Assembly: GCF_003096715.1 (NCBI RefSeq)
Contig: NZ_QEOL01000012.1
Location: 124,001-188,000 of the forward strand
Reading direction: 5' to 3'
Length of the DNA stretch: 64,000 bases
DNA from: Paraburkholderia silvatlantica
GTDB lineage: Bacteria; Pseudomonadota; Gammaproteobacteria; Burkholderiales; Burkholderiaceae
Shown here: positions 52,622 to 61,240 of the stretch, one piece after another
How positions within the stretch are numbered: the stretch's first letter is position 1
How the letters are laid out: every line of letters begins with the position of its first letter
Notes under the pieces: model-generated
The model's database searches: none
Told to the model about the DNA's origin: nothing
The model's input: only the letters and a program-made list of their open reading frames with translations
Position numbers and translations under genes: made by a program

Positions 52622-53563
52622 ATGCTTCTTGGACGCACAGCAAGCGGGCTTTACTGGATGCACCGCTATATCGAACGCGCGGAAAACATCGCACGGATAG
52701 TCGACGCCGGGCTGCGTATGGCGCTGACCAGAACCGCCGATGCGCAGGCAACCTGGTCATCCGTGGTGGTGACATCCGGCGCGGAAGAGGGTTTCCGGGA
52801 GAAACACGACGCTTATACCGCCGACACCGTTTCCGACTATCTGCTGCGCGACGGGCACAATCCCTCGAGCGTTCTGTCGTGCATCGAAGCGGCGCGCTCG
52901 AATGCCCGCGTGGTGCGCACCGCGCTCACCCGCGAGGCGTGGGAGAGCGTGAACGAAGCCTGGATGGTGGTCAAGCGGGCGCTGGCAACGCCTGTGGCGG
53001 CGAGTGAACTGCCGGTCGTACTCGATCAGATCAAACGCCAGGCCGCGCTGATCCGCGGCACCTTCCACGGCACGATGCTCAGAAACGAGATTTTCGATTT
53101 CGCCCGAATCGGCACCTTCATCGAGCGCGCCGACAACACCGCGCGCATTCTCGACGTCAAATACCACCTGTTGCTGCCCGCGGTGTCCTATGTTGGCACG
53201 ACGCTAGACAACTACCAGTGGGAATCGATCCTGCGCTCGGTCGACGCGCATCGATCCTACCGCTGGGTCTACGACGTCCAGTACAAACCGACCAATATCG
53301 CCGACTATCTGATCCTCAACGGCCGCATGCCGCGCTCGCTGAACTTCTGCTACCTGAACATCGTCGAGAACCTCGCGTATCTGGCGCAAGACTATGGCGT
53401 CACCCATGCCTGCCACAAGAGCGCCGACACTACGCTCGCTACGCTCCGAGACAGCGCGGTCGAGCAGATCTTTGCGCAAGGCCTGCACGAGTTTCTCGAG
53501 GGCTTCATCGGGCAGAACCACCGGCTTGGTTTTGAAATCGCCGAAACCTACAACTTCGATTGA
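52622..53563 (+). CDS. Alpha-E domain protein, stand-alone
   Basis: A 313-residue helical protein of the alpha-E family (COG2307): LLGRTASGLYWMHRYIERAEN at the start, VLSCIEAARSNARVVR, IGTFIERADNTARILDVKYH, and QNHRLGFEIAETYNFD at the end. Its Glu/Arg-rich helices form a predicted partner of the ATP-grasp enzyme just upstream; the biochemical role is not known. A GGAG lies 12 bases before the ATG. The transglutaminase gene begins nine bases after the stop. Confidence 0.9.
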   Translation: MLLGRTASGLYWMHRYIERAENIARIVDAGLRMALTRTADAQATWSSVVVTSGAEEGFREKHDAYTADTVSDYLLRDGHNPSSVLSCIEAARSNARVVRTALTREAWESVNEAWMVVKRALATPVAASELPVVLDQIKRQAALIRGTFHGTMLRNEIFDFARIGTFIERADNTARILDVKYHLLLPAVSYVGTTLDNYQWESILRSVDAHRSYRWVYDVQYKPTNIADYLILNGRMPRSLNFCYLNIVENLAYLAQDYGVTHACHKSADTTLATLRDSAVEQIFAQGLHEFLEGFIGQNHRLGFEIAETYNFD

Positions 53564-53571
53564 GACCAGCC

Positions 53572-54402
53572 ATGCGTATCGCTATTCGTCACACCACGCA
53601 CTATCAGTACGATCAGCCGGTCCCTTATGCTTTGCAGCGCCTGAGACTGCGTCCGCAGTCTTGCCCCGGGCAGACGGTCATCGACTGGCAGGTCACCGTT
53701 GACGGCGTCGAGCCGAACGTCTCTTACGTGGACGGGATGGGTAACCATGTCGATTTCGTACGGCAAGAGCGCAACACGCACGAGACAGTCATCGTGGCCG
53801 CGGGGACGGTCGACACGGAGGACCTGGCGGGGATCTTCGGCACGGTCGACGGCGTTGCGCCGCCCTGGATCTTCGAGCGGGAGACACCACTGAGCCGGGC
53901 CGGCGAACACTTTCGTGCGCTCGCGGCCGACCTGCGCGCCGAAGATGCGCAGCTTCAGTCGCTGCATACCTTGATGAGTACGATCCACGACAGGATCGAT
54001 TTTCAACCCAGCACGACCGAGGTGAGCACGGATACGGAGACGGCTCTACTTAATCGCCAGGGAGCCTGTCAGGACCATGCGCGCGTCTTTATCGCCGCGG
54101 CGCGAACGCTCCATGTGCCTGCCCGCTACGTCTCGGGCTATCTGCTAATGGATGGTGTCGCGAAGCAGACGGCGAGCCACGCATGGGCGGAGGCGTATCT
54201 CGACGGACTCGGTTGGGTCGGCTTCGATGCGGCCAACAACACGTGTCCGGACGCGCGTTATGTGCGCGTCGCAACCGGCCTCGACTATCGTGATGCGATG
54301 CCCGTATCCGGCATTCGCACCGGGCACGGTGCTGAGACGCTGACTGTCGAGATCAGCGTCTTGCCGGCCCAAGGTCAAAGCCAGAGCCAGAGCCAGAGTT
54401 AA
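53572..54402 (+). CDS. Transglutaminase-like cysteine peptidase (TGase 1)
   Basis: A 276-residue transglutaminase-fold protein with an N-terminal beta domain starting MRIAIRHTTHYQYDQPVPYA. Catalytic Cys166 (NRQGACQDHA), His203 (SHAWAEAYL) and Asp219 (GFDAAN) are all present. Bacterial members of this group are usually predicted peptidases. The C-terminus ends in a Gln-Ser repeat encoded by a hexanucleotide repeat. It is nine bases after the alpha-E gene and completes the first ATP-grasp/alpha-E/TGase set. Confidence 0.9.
   Translation: MRIAIRHTTHYQYDQPVPYALQRLRLRPQSCPGQTVIDWQVTVDGVEPNVSYVDGMGNHVDFVRQERNTHETVIVAAGTVDTEDLAGIFGTVDGVAPPWIFERETPLSRAGEHFRALAADLRAEDAQLQSLHTLMSTIHDRIDFQPSTTEVSTDTETALLNRQGACQDHARVFIAAARTLHVPARYVSGYLLMDGVAKQTASHAWAEAYLDGLGWVGFDAANNTCPDARYVRVATGLDYRDAMPVSGIRTGHGAETLTVEISVLPAQGQSQSQSQS
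54376..54399 (+). repeat. Hexanucleotide repeat at the end of TGase 1
   Basis: Four units of CARAGY (CAAAGC, CAGAGC, CAGAGC, CAGAGT) encode QSQSQSQS just before the stop. Unit number could vary by slippage without changing the frame. Confidence 0.75.
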
Positions 54403-54489
54403 AGCTGACGGATCGATGAAACATCTTATCAACCGTCGCGCTGATGAGGTATGCATAAATGTTCTTAACCTCGCTTGCAGGGAAGCAGT

Positions 54490-54753
54490 ATGTCAAATTT
54501 CGGTAGCGCAGTGAGCGACATCAATGGCTCGTCGGAAGACGTTACACACGCTTCCAGCGTAGACGCGGAGCCGGCGTCCTGCGAGGTGCGCGCCCGTCTT
54601 AAGCGCGTGAAACAGAAGGCGGCTGATGCGCAGGTCATCGTCGTCGAGAAGGGGCGCAAGTCTGCGCGGGCTGCCAACGACTATGCGCATGACCGTCCAT
54701 GGACGACGGCCGGCGTGGCCTTGGGTATCGGCGTGCGGATCGGTCGAAAATAG
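54490..54753 (+). CDS. ElaB/YqjD/DUF883-like small protein
   Basis: About 87 residues. A charged helical region (VRARLKRVKQKAADAQVIVV) is followed by a short C-terminal hydrophobic/glycine segment, DRPWTTAGVALGIGVRIGRK. This is the layout of ElaB/YqjD/DUF883 proteins, which anchor in the inner membrane and, in E. coli, bind ribosomes. The C-terminal helix here is short and has an Arg inside, so membrane insertion is doubtful. AGGGA precedes the ATG. It interrupts the peptide-ligase cluster between TGase 1 and the TGase-DUF2126 gene. Confidence 0.68.
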   Translation: MSNFGSAVSDINGSSEDVTHASSVDAEPASCEVRARLKRVKQKAADAQVIVVEKGRKSARAANDYAHDRPWTTAGVALGIGVRIGRK

Positions 54754-54959
54754 CCTGCCGGGTCATCGGCTCATAGCGACACTGCTGGGCCCCGATGTAA
54801 CTGGATGGAGCCGGACTCGGCGCCTTCGGTTGCATGGCTCGGCGCGTCTTGAGATTCGCGACGCCAGGCTTCTGGGTGAGGCAAGCGTACTCGCTGCACG
54901 CCCTGAGAGATTGCGGGTCCGGAACATCCATCCGTCGAATAGAAGTAGAAGCGTCATCC

Positions 54960-57900
54960 ATGTCTATCCACGTCGCGCTCCATCACGTCACCCATTACAG
55001 CTACGACAAGCTGATCAACCTCGGTCCGCAAATCGTTCGGCTGCGCCCCGCGCCTCATTGCCGTACGCCGATCCTGTCGTATTCCTTGAGGGTCGAACCA
55101 GCAGGACACTTCGTCAACTGGCAGCAGGACCCGTTTGCCAACTACATGGCGCGCTTGGTATTCCCTGAGAAAACCCGCTGCTTCAAGGTCACGGTCGATC
55201 TGGTGGCCGAGATGTCGGTCTACAACCCGTTCGACTTCTTCCTTGAGGAGAGTGCCCAGACGTTTCCGTTCCAGTACGATGATTCGGTACGCCATGAACT
55301 GGCGCCGTACTTGGCTTGCGATCAAGCCGCGGCGGCTGCGCCGGCGTTTCGCTCCTATGTGGCTGGCATCGACCGTTCGATCGAGGGCACGATAGATTTT
55401 CTCGTGGCGCTAAACCAGAAGCTGCAGCAGGACGTCCGCTACCTCGTGAGGATGGAGCCAGGGGTGCAGAAGCCCGTGCAGACGCTCGAACTGGGTTCCG
55501 GGTCATGCCGCGACAGCGCTTGGCTGATGGTGCAGATATGCCGCCATCTCGGGCTCGCTGCGCGCTTCGCATCGGGCTACCTGATCCAGCTTAAGCCGGA
55601 CGTCAAAGCGCTCGACGGCCCGGGCGGCAGCGAAGTCGATTTCACCGACCTGCACGCGTGGTGCGAAGTCTACCTGCCGGGAGCCGGCTGGATCGGTTTC
55701 GACCCGACGTCTGGCTTGCTGGCCGGCGAGGGGCACATTCCGCTCGCTTGCACGCCGCAGCCAATGAGCGCAGCGCCGGTGGAAGGGCTGGTCGACGAAT
55801 GCGAGGTTGAGTTTGCGCATGAGATGAACGTGACGCGCATCTATGAATCGCCGCGCGTGACCCAGCCCTACACGGAAGAGCAATGGCAGGACATGCTGTC
55901 GCTCGGGCAAGTGGTGGACGCTGACCTGCTGGCCGGCGACGTGCGTCTGACGCAGGGCGGCGAGCCGACCTTCGTCTCCATCGACGAGCGCGACGGCGCC
56001 GAATGGAACACCGAGGCACTCGGGCCGACCAAGCGTGGCTACGCGACTGAACTCGTGCAGCGTCTGCGCGCGGAATACGGGCAAGGCGGTTTTCTGCACT
56101 TCGGCCAAGGCAAGTGGTACCCGGGTGAACAGTTGCCGCGCTGGGCGCTATCCATCTTCTGGCGTGAGGACGGTCAGCCGGTCTGGAACAACCCGGCGCT
56201 GTTCGCCGACGAGCGTGAACCTTCTTCCCATACGGCCGCCGATGCGCAGCGTTTCATCGCGGCGCTGACCACACGTCTTGGCCTCGACGGCGAATGCATC
56301 GAGCCGGGCTACGAGGATGTCTGGTACTACCTGTGGCGCGAGCGCCGTCTGCCGGTCAACGTCGACCCGTTCGATTCGCGCCTTGACGACGAACTCGAGC
56401 GCGCGCGTTTGCGCAAGGTATTCGAACAGAACCTCGACAGCGTGGTCGGCTACCTGCTTCCGCTCAAGTCCTCGGAGAAGGGGCCGGGTCTCGGTGGCTC
56501 GCGCTGGCAGACCGGGCCATGGTTCTTCCGCGACGAACGCATGTATCTATATCCGGGTGATTCGCCGATGGGCTATCGCTTGCCGCTGGACTCGCTGCCC
56601 TGGGTCAGCGAGAGCGATTATCCGTACACGGTCGAGCAAGATCCGTTCGCACCGCGCGCCGCGCTGCCAGGCACCGAGGCGCTGCGCGCACGCTATGCCG
56701 GCGTGGAGGGCGCGCCGGCATTGGCGGCGGGAAGAAATGAACGTATGGGTACGCGCACGCTAATGCAGCCGCTGCGTGGCGGCGTGGATCCCGGTGCAGG
56801 TCTTGATGCCGATGGAACGGGACGGGGCGATGACGATCAGCGCTATCCGCAACTTCACGAGTCGGCAGGGTGGATCACACGCACGGCGCTGTGTGTTGAA
56901 GCGCGCAAGGGAATCCTGTATGTCTTTATGCCGCCGCTTGCGGCGCTCGAAGATTATCTCGAGCTGCTGGGAGCGGTCGAACTGACCGCTGGGGAGCTGG
57001 GCGTCAAGCTGGTAATCGAAGGCTATCCGCCGTCGCGCGATGCGCGGTTGAAGATGCTGCAGGTCACGCCGGACCCCGGCGTCATCGAAGTCAACATCCA
57101 TCCGGCCCATGACTTCAACGAGCTGGTACAGCGTACCGAATTCCTCTATGAAGCGGCCTACCAGTCGCGGCTGTGCAGCGAGAAGTTCATGGTTGACGGC
57201 CGTCACACCGGCACGGGCGGCGGCAATCATTTCGTACTGGGCGGCGCCACGCCGGCGGATAGTCCGTTCCTGCGCCGCCCCGACCTGCTCGCCAGTCTGA
57301 TTGCGTATTGGCATAACCATCCGTCACTGTCGTATCTGTTTTCGGGACTGTTCGTCGGCCCGACAAGCCAGGCACCGCGCGTGGACGAGGCGCGCAATGA
57401 TCAGATTTACGAACTGGAGCTCGCGTTCAAGGAAATCGAACGCAACAAGCTGATATATGGCGCGGACATGCCGCCCTGGCTGGTCGACCGCGTGCTGCGC
57501 AATATCCTGATCGACGTGACGGGCAACACACACCGTAGCGAGTTTTGTATCGACAAGCTGTACTCCCCGGACTCCGCGACCGGGCGCCTCGGTCTGCTTG
57601 AGTTGCGCGCGTTCGAGATGCCGCCGCACGCGCGCATGAGCATCGTGCAACAACTGCTGTTGCGCGCACTGATCGCGCGCTTCTGGAAAGCACCCTACAA
57701 GGTGCGACTGACGCGTTGGGGGACGGAATTGCATGATCGCTTCCTGTTGCCGGCCTTCCTGAAAATGGACTTCGATGACGTGCTCGCCGAGGTGAACGAA
57801 GCCGGCTACGCGTTCGACCCGGCGTGGTTCGCGCCGCACTTCGAATTCCGCTTTCCCTTGTATGGGCAGGTGGCGGCGCGAGGCATCCAGCTCAGCCTGC

Positions 57901-58406
57901 GCGGTGCGCTTGAACCGTGGCACGTGATGGGTGAGGAGGGCGCACCTGGCGGCACGGCGCGCTACGTCGACTCGTCGCTCGAACGCTTGGAAGTGCACGT
58001 GAGCGGGCTCAACGACAATCGTTATGTCGTCACCGTCAACGGGCAGGCGCTGCCGTTGCAGCCGACCGGCCCAGTCGGTGAATACGTGGCGGGTGTGTGC
58101 TACAAGGCATGGGCCCCACCGTCGGCTTTGCATCCGACTATTGGCGTGCATGCACCCTTGACCTTCGACATCGTCGACACGTGGATGCATCGCTCGCTGG
58201 CCGGTTGCCAGTATCACGTCGCGCACGCGGGAGGCCGCAACTACGACACGCTGCCGGTCAACGCCTACGAGGCCGAGAGCCGGCGATTGGCGCGCTTCTT
58301 CAACTTGGGACACACGCCGGGCAGGATGGACGTGGAGCCGGCCATACTGAGCCGGGAGTTCCCGTTCACGCTGGACCTTCGACATACGAGCCAGACGAGA
58401 CGCTAA
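54960..58406 (+). CDS. Large transglutaminase-DUF2126 protein (TGase 2)
   Basis: A 1148-residue, two-part protein. Residues 1 to about 290 form a transglutaminase-like domain: Cys183 (LGSGSCRDSAW), His232 (DLHAWCEVYL), Asp248 (GFDPTSG), triad complete. From about residue 330 onward the DUF2126 region begins, with LTQGGEPTFVSIDERDGAEW, FLHFGQGKWYPGEQLPRW, SPMGYRLPLDSLPWV and GGNHFVLGGATPADSPFLRR. This part resembles circularly permuted amidoligase-like domains in the COG4196 family (family knowledge; function untested). The start at 54960 is preferred because homology begins there. It stands 206 bases after the DUF883-like gene and 166 before the fusion gene. Confidence 0.88.
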   Translation: MSIHVALHHVTHYSYDKLINLGPQIVRLRPAPHCRTPILSYSLRVEPAGHFVNWQQDPFANYMARLVFPEKTRCFKVTVDLVAEMSVYNPFDFFLEESAQTFPFQYDDSVRHELAPYLACDQAAAAAPAFRSYVAGIDRSIEGTIDFLVALNQKLQQDVRYLVRMEPGVQKPVQTLELGSGSCRDSAWLMVQICRHLGLAARFASGYLIQLKPDVKALDGPGGSEVDFTDLHAWCEVYLPGAGWIGFDPTSGLLAGEGHIPLACTPQPMSAAPVEGLVDECEVEFAHEMNVTRIYESPRVTQPYTEEQWQDMLSLGQVVDADLLAGDVRLTQGGEPTFVSIDERDGAEWNTEALGPTKRGYATELVQRLRAEYGQGGFLHFGQGKWYPGEQLPRWALSIFWREDGQPVWNNPALFADEREPSSHTAADAQRFIAALTTRLGLDGECIEPGYEDVWYYLWRERRLPVNVDPFDSRLDDELERARLRKVFEQNLDSVVGYLLPLKSSEKGPGLGGSRWQTGPWFFRDERMYLYPGDSPMGYRLPLDSLPWVSESDYPYTVEQDPFAPRAALPGTEALRARYAGVEGAPALAAGRNERMGTRTLMQPLRGGVDPGAGLDADGTGRGDDDQRYPQLHESAGWITRTALCVEARKGILYVFMPPLAALEDYLELLGAVELTAGELGVKLVIEGYPPSRDARLKMLQVTPDPGVIEVNIHPAHDFNELVQRTEFLYEAAYQSRLCSEKFMVDGRHTGTGGGNHFVLGGATPADSPFLRRPDLLASLIAYWHNHPSLSYLFSGLFVGPTSQAPRVDEARNDQIYELELAFKEIERNKLIYGADMPPWLVDRVLRNILIDVTGNTHRSEFCIDKLYSPDSATGRLGLLELRAFEMPPHARMSIVQQLLLRALIARFWKAPYKVRLTRWGTELHDRFLLPAFLKMDFDDVLAEVNEAGYAFDPAWFAPHFEFRFPLYGQVAARGIQLSLRGALEPWHVMGEEGAPGGTARYVDSSLERLEVHVSGLNDNRYVVTVNGQALPLQPTGPVGEYVAGVCYKAWAPPSALHPTIGVHAPLTFDIVDTWMHRSLAGCQYHVAHAGGRNYDTLPVNAYEAESRRLARFFNLGHTPGRMDVEPAILSREFPFTLDLRHTSQTRR

Positions 58407-58572
58407 GGGTGTTTTTATCGCGCGAAGGCCGATCGGAGACATCGGTCCTCGCGAATACGGCCGGCCTGTGCGGGTCAGGCCGGCGCGCGAGCGGCCTCGC
58501 CGGCTGCGTGCGCAGCGGGAGTCGAACGCGTCGCGCGTGAACCACCACCTATGACAAAACGGGATTCCGGAA

Positions 58573-61227
58573 GTGCTTTCTACCCAACCCAATGGCCTGG
58601 TGTCCGACGGTAACTCAAGAGCGGCGCCGGTTCCGACGCGCTCGGGCCAGGGTGTCGCTGAACCGGCTACCGATCTGGCTCGCGCCGCCGAAGCCGGTCA
58701 ATACGATGAACTGCGTGGCAGCGCCGCTGCGACGCCGACCATGCCGTTGACGGAGCATTGGCGCGAATTCTTCACGCAGTTGGCCGGCGAGGGCTTTGCC
58801 GGCCTCGACAAGCGCGTCGAGGCGCTGCGCCGCCGCGTGCATGACAACGGCATCACCTACAACGTGCATGCTGATGTCAGCAAGGGGGCCGCGCGCCCGT
58901 GGTCGCTCGATCTGTTTCCACTGCTCATCACGCCGCAGGATTGGGCCAGCATTGAGCGTGGCGTGCTGCAGCGTACGCGTTTGCTCAATGCGATGCTCGA
59001 CGACCTTTACGGGCCGCAAACCATTCTGCGTGATGCGTTGTTGCCACCTGCGCTGGTGACAGGGCATCCCGGTTATTTGCGGCCTATGCACGGTGTGCGC
59101 CCCGCCGGAGCGACATGGCTGCATATCGCCGCGTTCGATCTTGCGCGTGCACCGAATGGCGAATGGCGCCTGGTGTCGCAGCGCACCCAGGGACCGTCGG
59201 GCCTCGGCTATTTGCTGGAGAACCGTCTGATCGTCTCCGGTCTGTTTCCACAGCCGTTTCACAGTCTGCGTGTGCAGCGCCTCGCAGCCAGCTATCGCGC
59301 TTTGCTACAGAGCATGCAGGACATGAGTCCGGCGGGGCGAAACTCGCGCATTGTGCTGTTGACGCCGGGACCGCTAACCGAAACCTACTTCGAGCATGCT
59401 TACCTTGCCCGCTACCTGGGGCTGACCTTGGTGGAAGGCAGCGATCTATCTGCGCGCGACAATCGTCTGTATCTGAAGACACTGCAGGGGTTGGAGCCCG
59501 TGCATGGCGTGCTCGGGCGCCTCGATGACGACTATCTCGACCCGCTGGAACTGCGTTCGGATTCCACATTGGGTGTGCCGGGACTGTTGCAGGCGGTGCG
59601 TGCCGGCAACCTGCTGATCGCCAATGCGCCTGGCTCCAGCTTCCTGGAATCACCCGGCATTCTGGGCTTCCTGCCGCGGCTTGCCGAACGTCTGCTGGGC
59701 GAGCCGCTGCTCCTTTCGACGGTGCCGACGTGGTGGTGCGGTGAGCGGCTCGCCTACGATGAGGCCATGCCGCGGCTGTCGCAGTGCGTGATCAAGCCGA
59801 CGTATCCAGCCGGTATCCAATGCGGAGGCCGGTTCGAGCCGGTAGTCGGCAGCACCTTGTCGGAGCCGATGCTCAATGAGTGGCGCGCGCTCATCGCTGC
59901 GCAACCGGACAACTACACGGTGCAGACCTATCTGCCATTCTCGCAGGCGCCGACCTGGCATAGCCGTGACGCGGCGGGCTGCGCGGCGCACGAGCGCATT
60001 GTGCCGCGCGCGGCCATGCTGCGCGTCTTCGCGATTTCGGACGGACCAGGCGCATGGCGTGTGCTGCCGGGCGGGCTTACGCGTATCGCGAGCCGCGATC
60101 AGTTGTCCAATGTATCCATGCGGCGAGGCGGCAGCAGCGTCGACACGTGGGTCATGACCGAGGGCGCCGTCGATGCGACGACGATGCTGCGCGAACATCT
60201 CGGCCCCGACGACCTGATCGCGCGATCACGTACCGTTTCGAGCCGTGCCGCCGAGAATCTGTTCTGGCTCGGGCGTTACACCGAGCGCGCGGCGAACAGT
60301 GCCCGTCTCGCGCGCGCGGCGCTCGAACGCCTCACTGCGGAGGCCGACGACGACAGTGCGGCACAGTTGCATCTGCTTGACGTGCTGTGCCGGGAAGGCC
60401 ACATGATTCCTGCCGACACTCCGCCGGGCCCGCACGCGCCGCGCGACTTCGAGCGTGCGCTGAGCGCGGCGCTGACGAGCAGCGACGACGGGATCTCCAG
60501 CGTCGCGTTCAGTCTGCGAGGTATGTGTGGGGCGGCGGCGGCGATCCGCGAACGCCTGTCCCGCGAGCAATGGCGACTGATCACCGACGCAGTCCAGCAC
60601 TTCAGTCAGACGTGGCAAGCCGGTGGCGGCGAACCTGAGTCGTCTGGCAACGAGGCGCTGCGCGCGCTGGAGCGCCTGAACATTCACCTGGGCACGATCA
60701 CAGGCGCACAGACCGATCACATGACACGCGACGACGGTTGGCGCTTGCTGTCGATTGGCCGGCAGATCGATCGTCTGGCGTTTCTCGGCACCGTCCTCAC
60801 AGCAGCGTTTAGAACCGGTGCGGTTCACGAACAGAATGGCTTCGAACTGGTGCTCGACCTGTTCGACAGCGCGATCACGTTTCGCTCGCAATTCCAGCGC
60901 CGCTTCGACGTCGCGCCGCTGATTGACCTGCTTGTGCTGGACGCCGACAACCCTCGCTCGCTGGCTTGGGTGGCACAGACACTACGTGGACGGTTATCCA
61001 AGGTGGAGTGCGGTGAGCGCCATGAGCTGTCGGACCTGGCTCGAATCATCCCGGACGTCGCCCGCTGGCCGCTGCGCGAATTGTGCGACCCGGGTGAAGA
61101 CGGTCTCTACGGGCCGCTGCTGGATCGCTTGAGCGCCTGTTGCGAGGCAGTCTGCAAGCTGTCTGACCGCATTGGCGAGCGCTATTTCAGCCATGTGCGC
61201 GAAGCCGAAACGACGCTGTGGGGTTAA
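58573..61227 (+). CDS. ATP-grasp/alpha-E fusion protein
   Basis: An 884-residue fusion of the two proteins encoded separately at 51076 and 52622. Residues ~60-550 are the ATP-grasp half (DLFPLLITPQDWASIERGVL, LLTPGPLTETYFEHAYLARY, VHGVLGRLDDDYLDPLELRS, RVLPGGLTRIASRD). Residues ~555-884 are alpha-E (AAENLFWLGRYTERAANSARLA, LDLFDSAITFRSQFQRR). Compared with the stand-alone ATP-grasp, LEDNARTPSG is replaced by VSQRTQGPSG and the glycine-rich KEVHGSGGYGM by KPTYPAGIQCG. So its ligase chemistry may be lost or changed. The initiation codon is GTG (58573). TGase 3 starts 14 bases after its stop. Confidence 0.88.
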   Translation: MLSTQPNGLVSDGNSRAAPVPTRSGQGVAEPATDLARAAEAGQYDELRGSAAATPTMPLTEHWREFFTQLAGEGFAGLDKRVEALRRRVHDNGITYNVHADVSKGAARPWSLDLFPLLITPQDWASIERGVLQRTRLLNAMLDDLYGPQTILRDALLPPALVTGHPGYLRPMHGVRPAGATWLHIAAFDLARAPNGEWRLVSQRTQGPSGLGYLLENRLIVSGLFPQPFHSLRVQRLAASYRALLQSMQDMSPAGRNSRIVLLTPGPLTETYFEHAYLARYLGLTLVEGSDLSARDNRLYLKTLQGLEPVHGVLGRLDDDYLDPLELRSDSTLGVPGLLQAVRAGNLLIANAPGSSFLESPGILGFLPRLAERLLGEPLLLSTVPTWWCGERLAYDEAMPRLSQCVIKPTYPAGIQCGGRFEPVVGSTLSEPMLNEWRALIAAQPDNYTVQTYLPFSQAPTWHSRDAAGCAAHERIVPRAAMLRVFAISDGPGAWRVLPGGLTRIASRDQLSNVSMRRGGSSVDTWVMTEGAVDATTMLREHLGPDDLIARSRTVSSRAAENLFWLGRYTERAANSARLARAALERLTAEADDDSAAQLHLLDVLCREGHMIPADTPPGPHAPRDFERALSAALTSSDDGISSVAFSLRGMCGAAAAIRERLSREQWRLITDAVQHFSQTWQAGGGEPESSGNEALRALERLNIHLGTITGAQTDHMTRDDGWRLLSIGRQIDRLAFLGTVLTAAFRTGAVHEQNGFELVLDLFDSAITFRSQFQRRFDVAPLIDLLVLDADNPRSLAWVAQTLRGRLSKVECGERHELSDLARIIPDVARWPLRELCDPGEDGLYGPLLDRLSACCEAVCKLSDRIGERYFSHVREAETTLWG

Positions 61228-61240
61228 AGCTAAATCGATC

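Noticed and set aside
57324..58592. Long minus-strand open frame of 422 codons opposite TGase-DUF2126
   Set aside because: It is antisense to a well-supported gene, has no domains, and its composition (rich in Arg, His, Val) is that of a shadow frame in GC-rich DNA.
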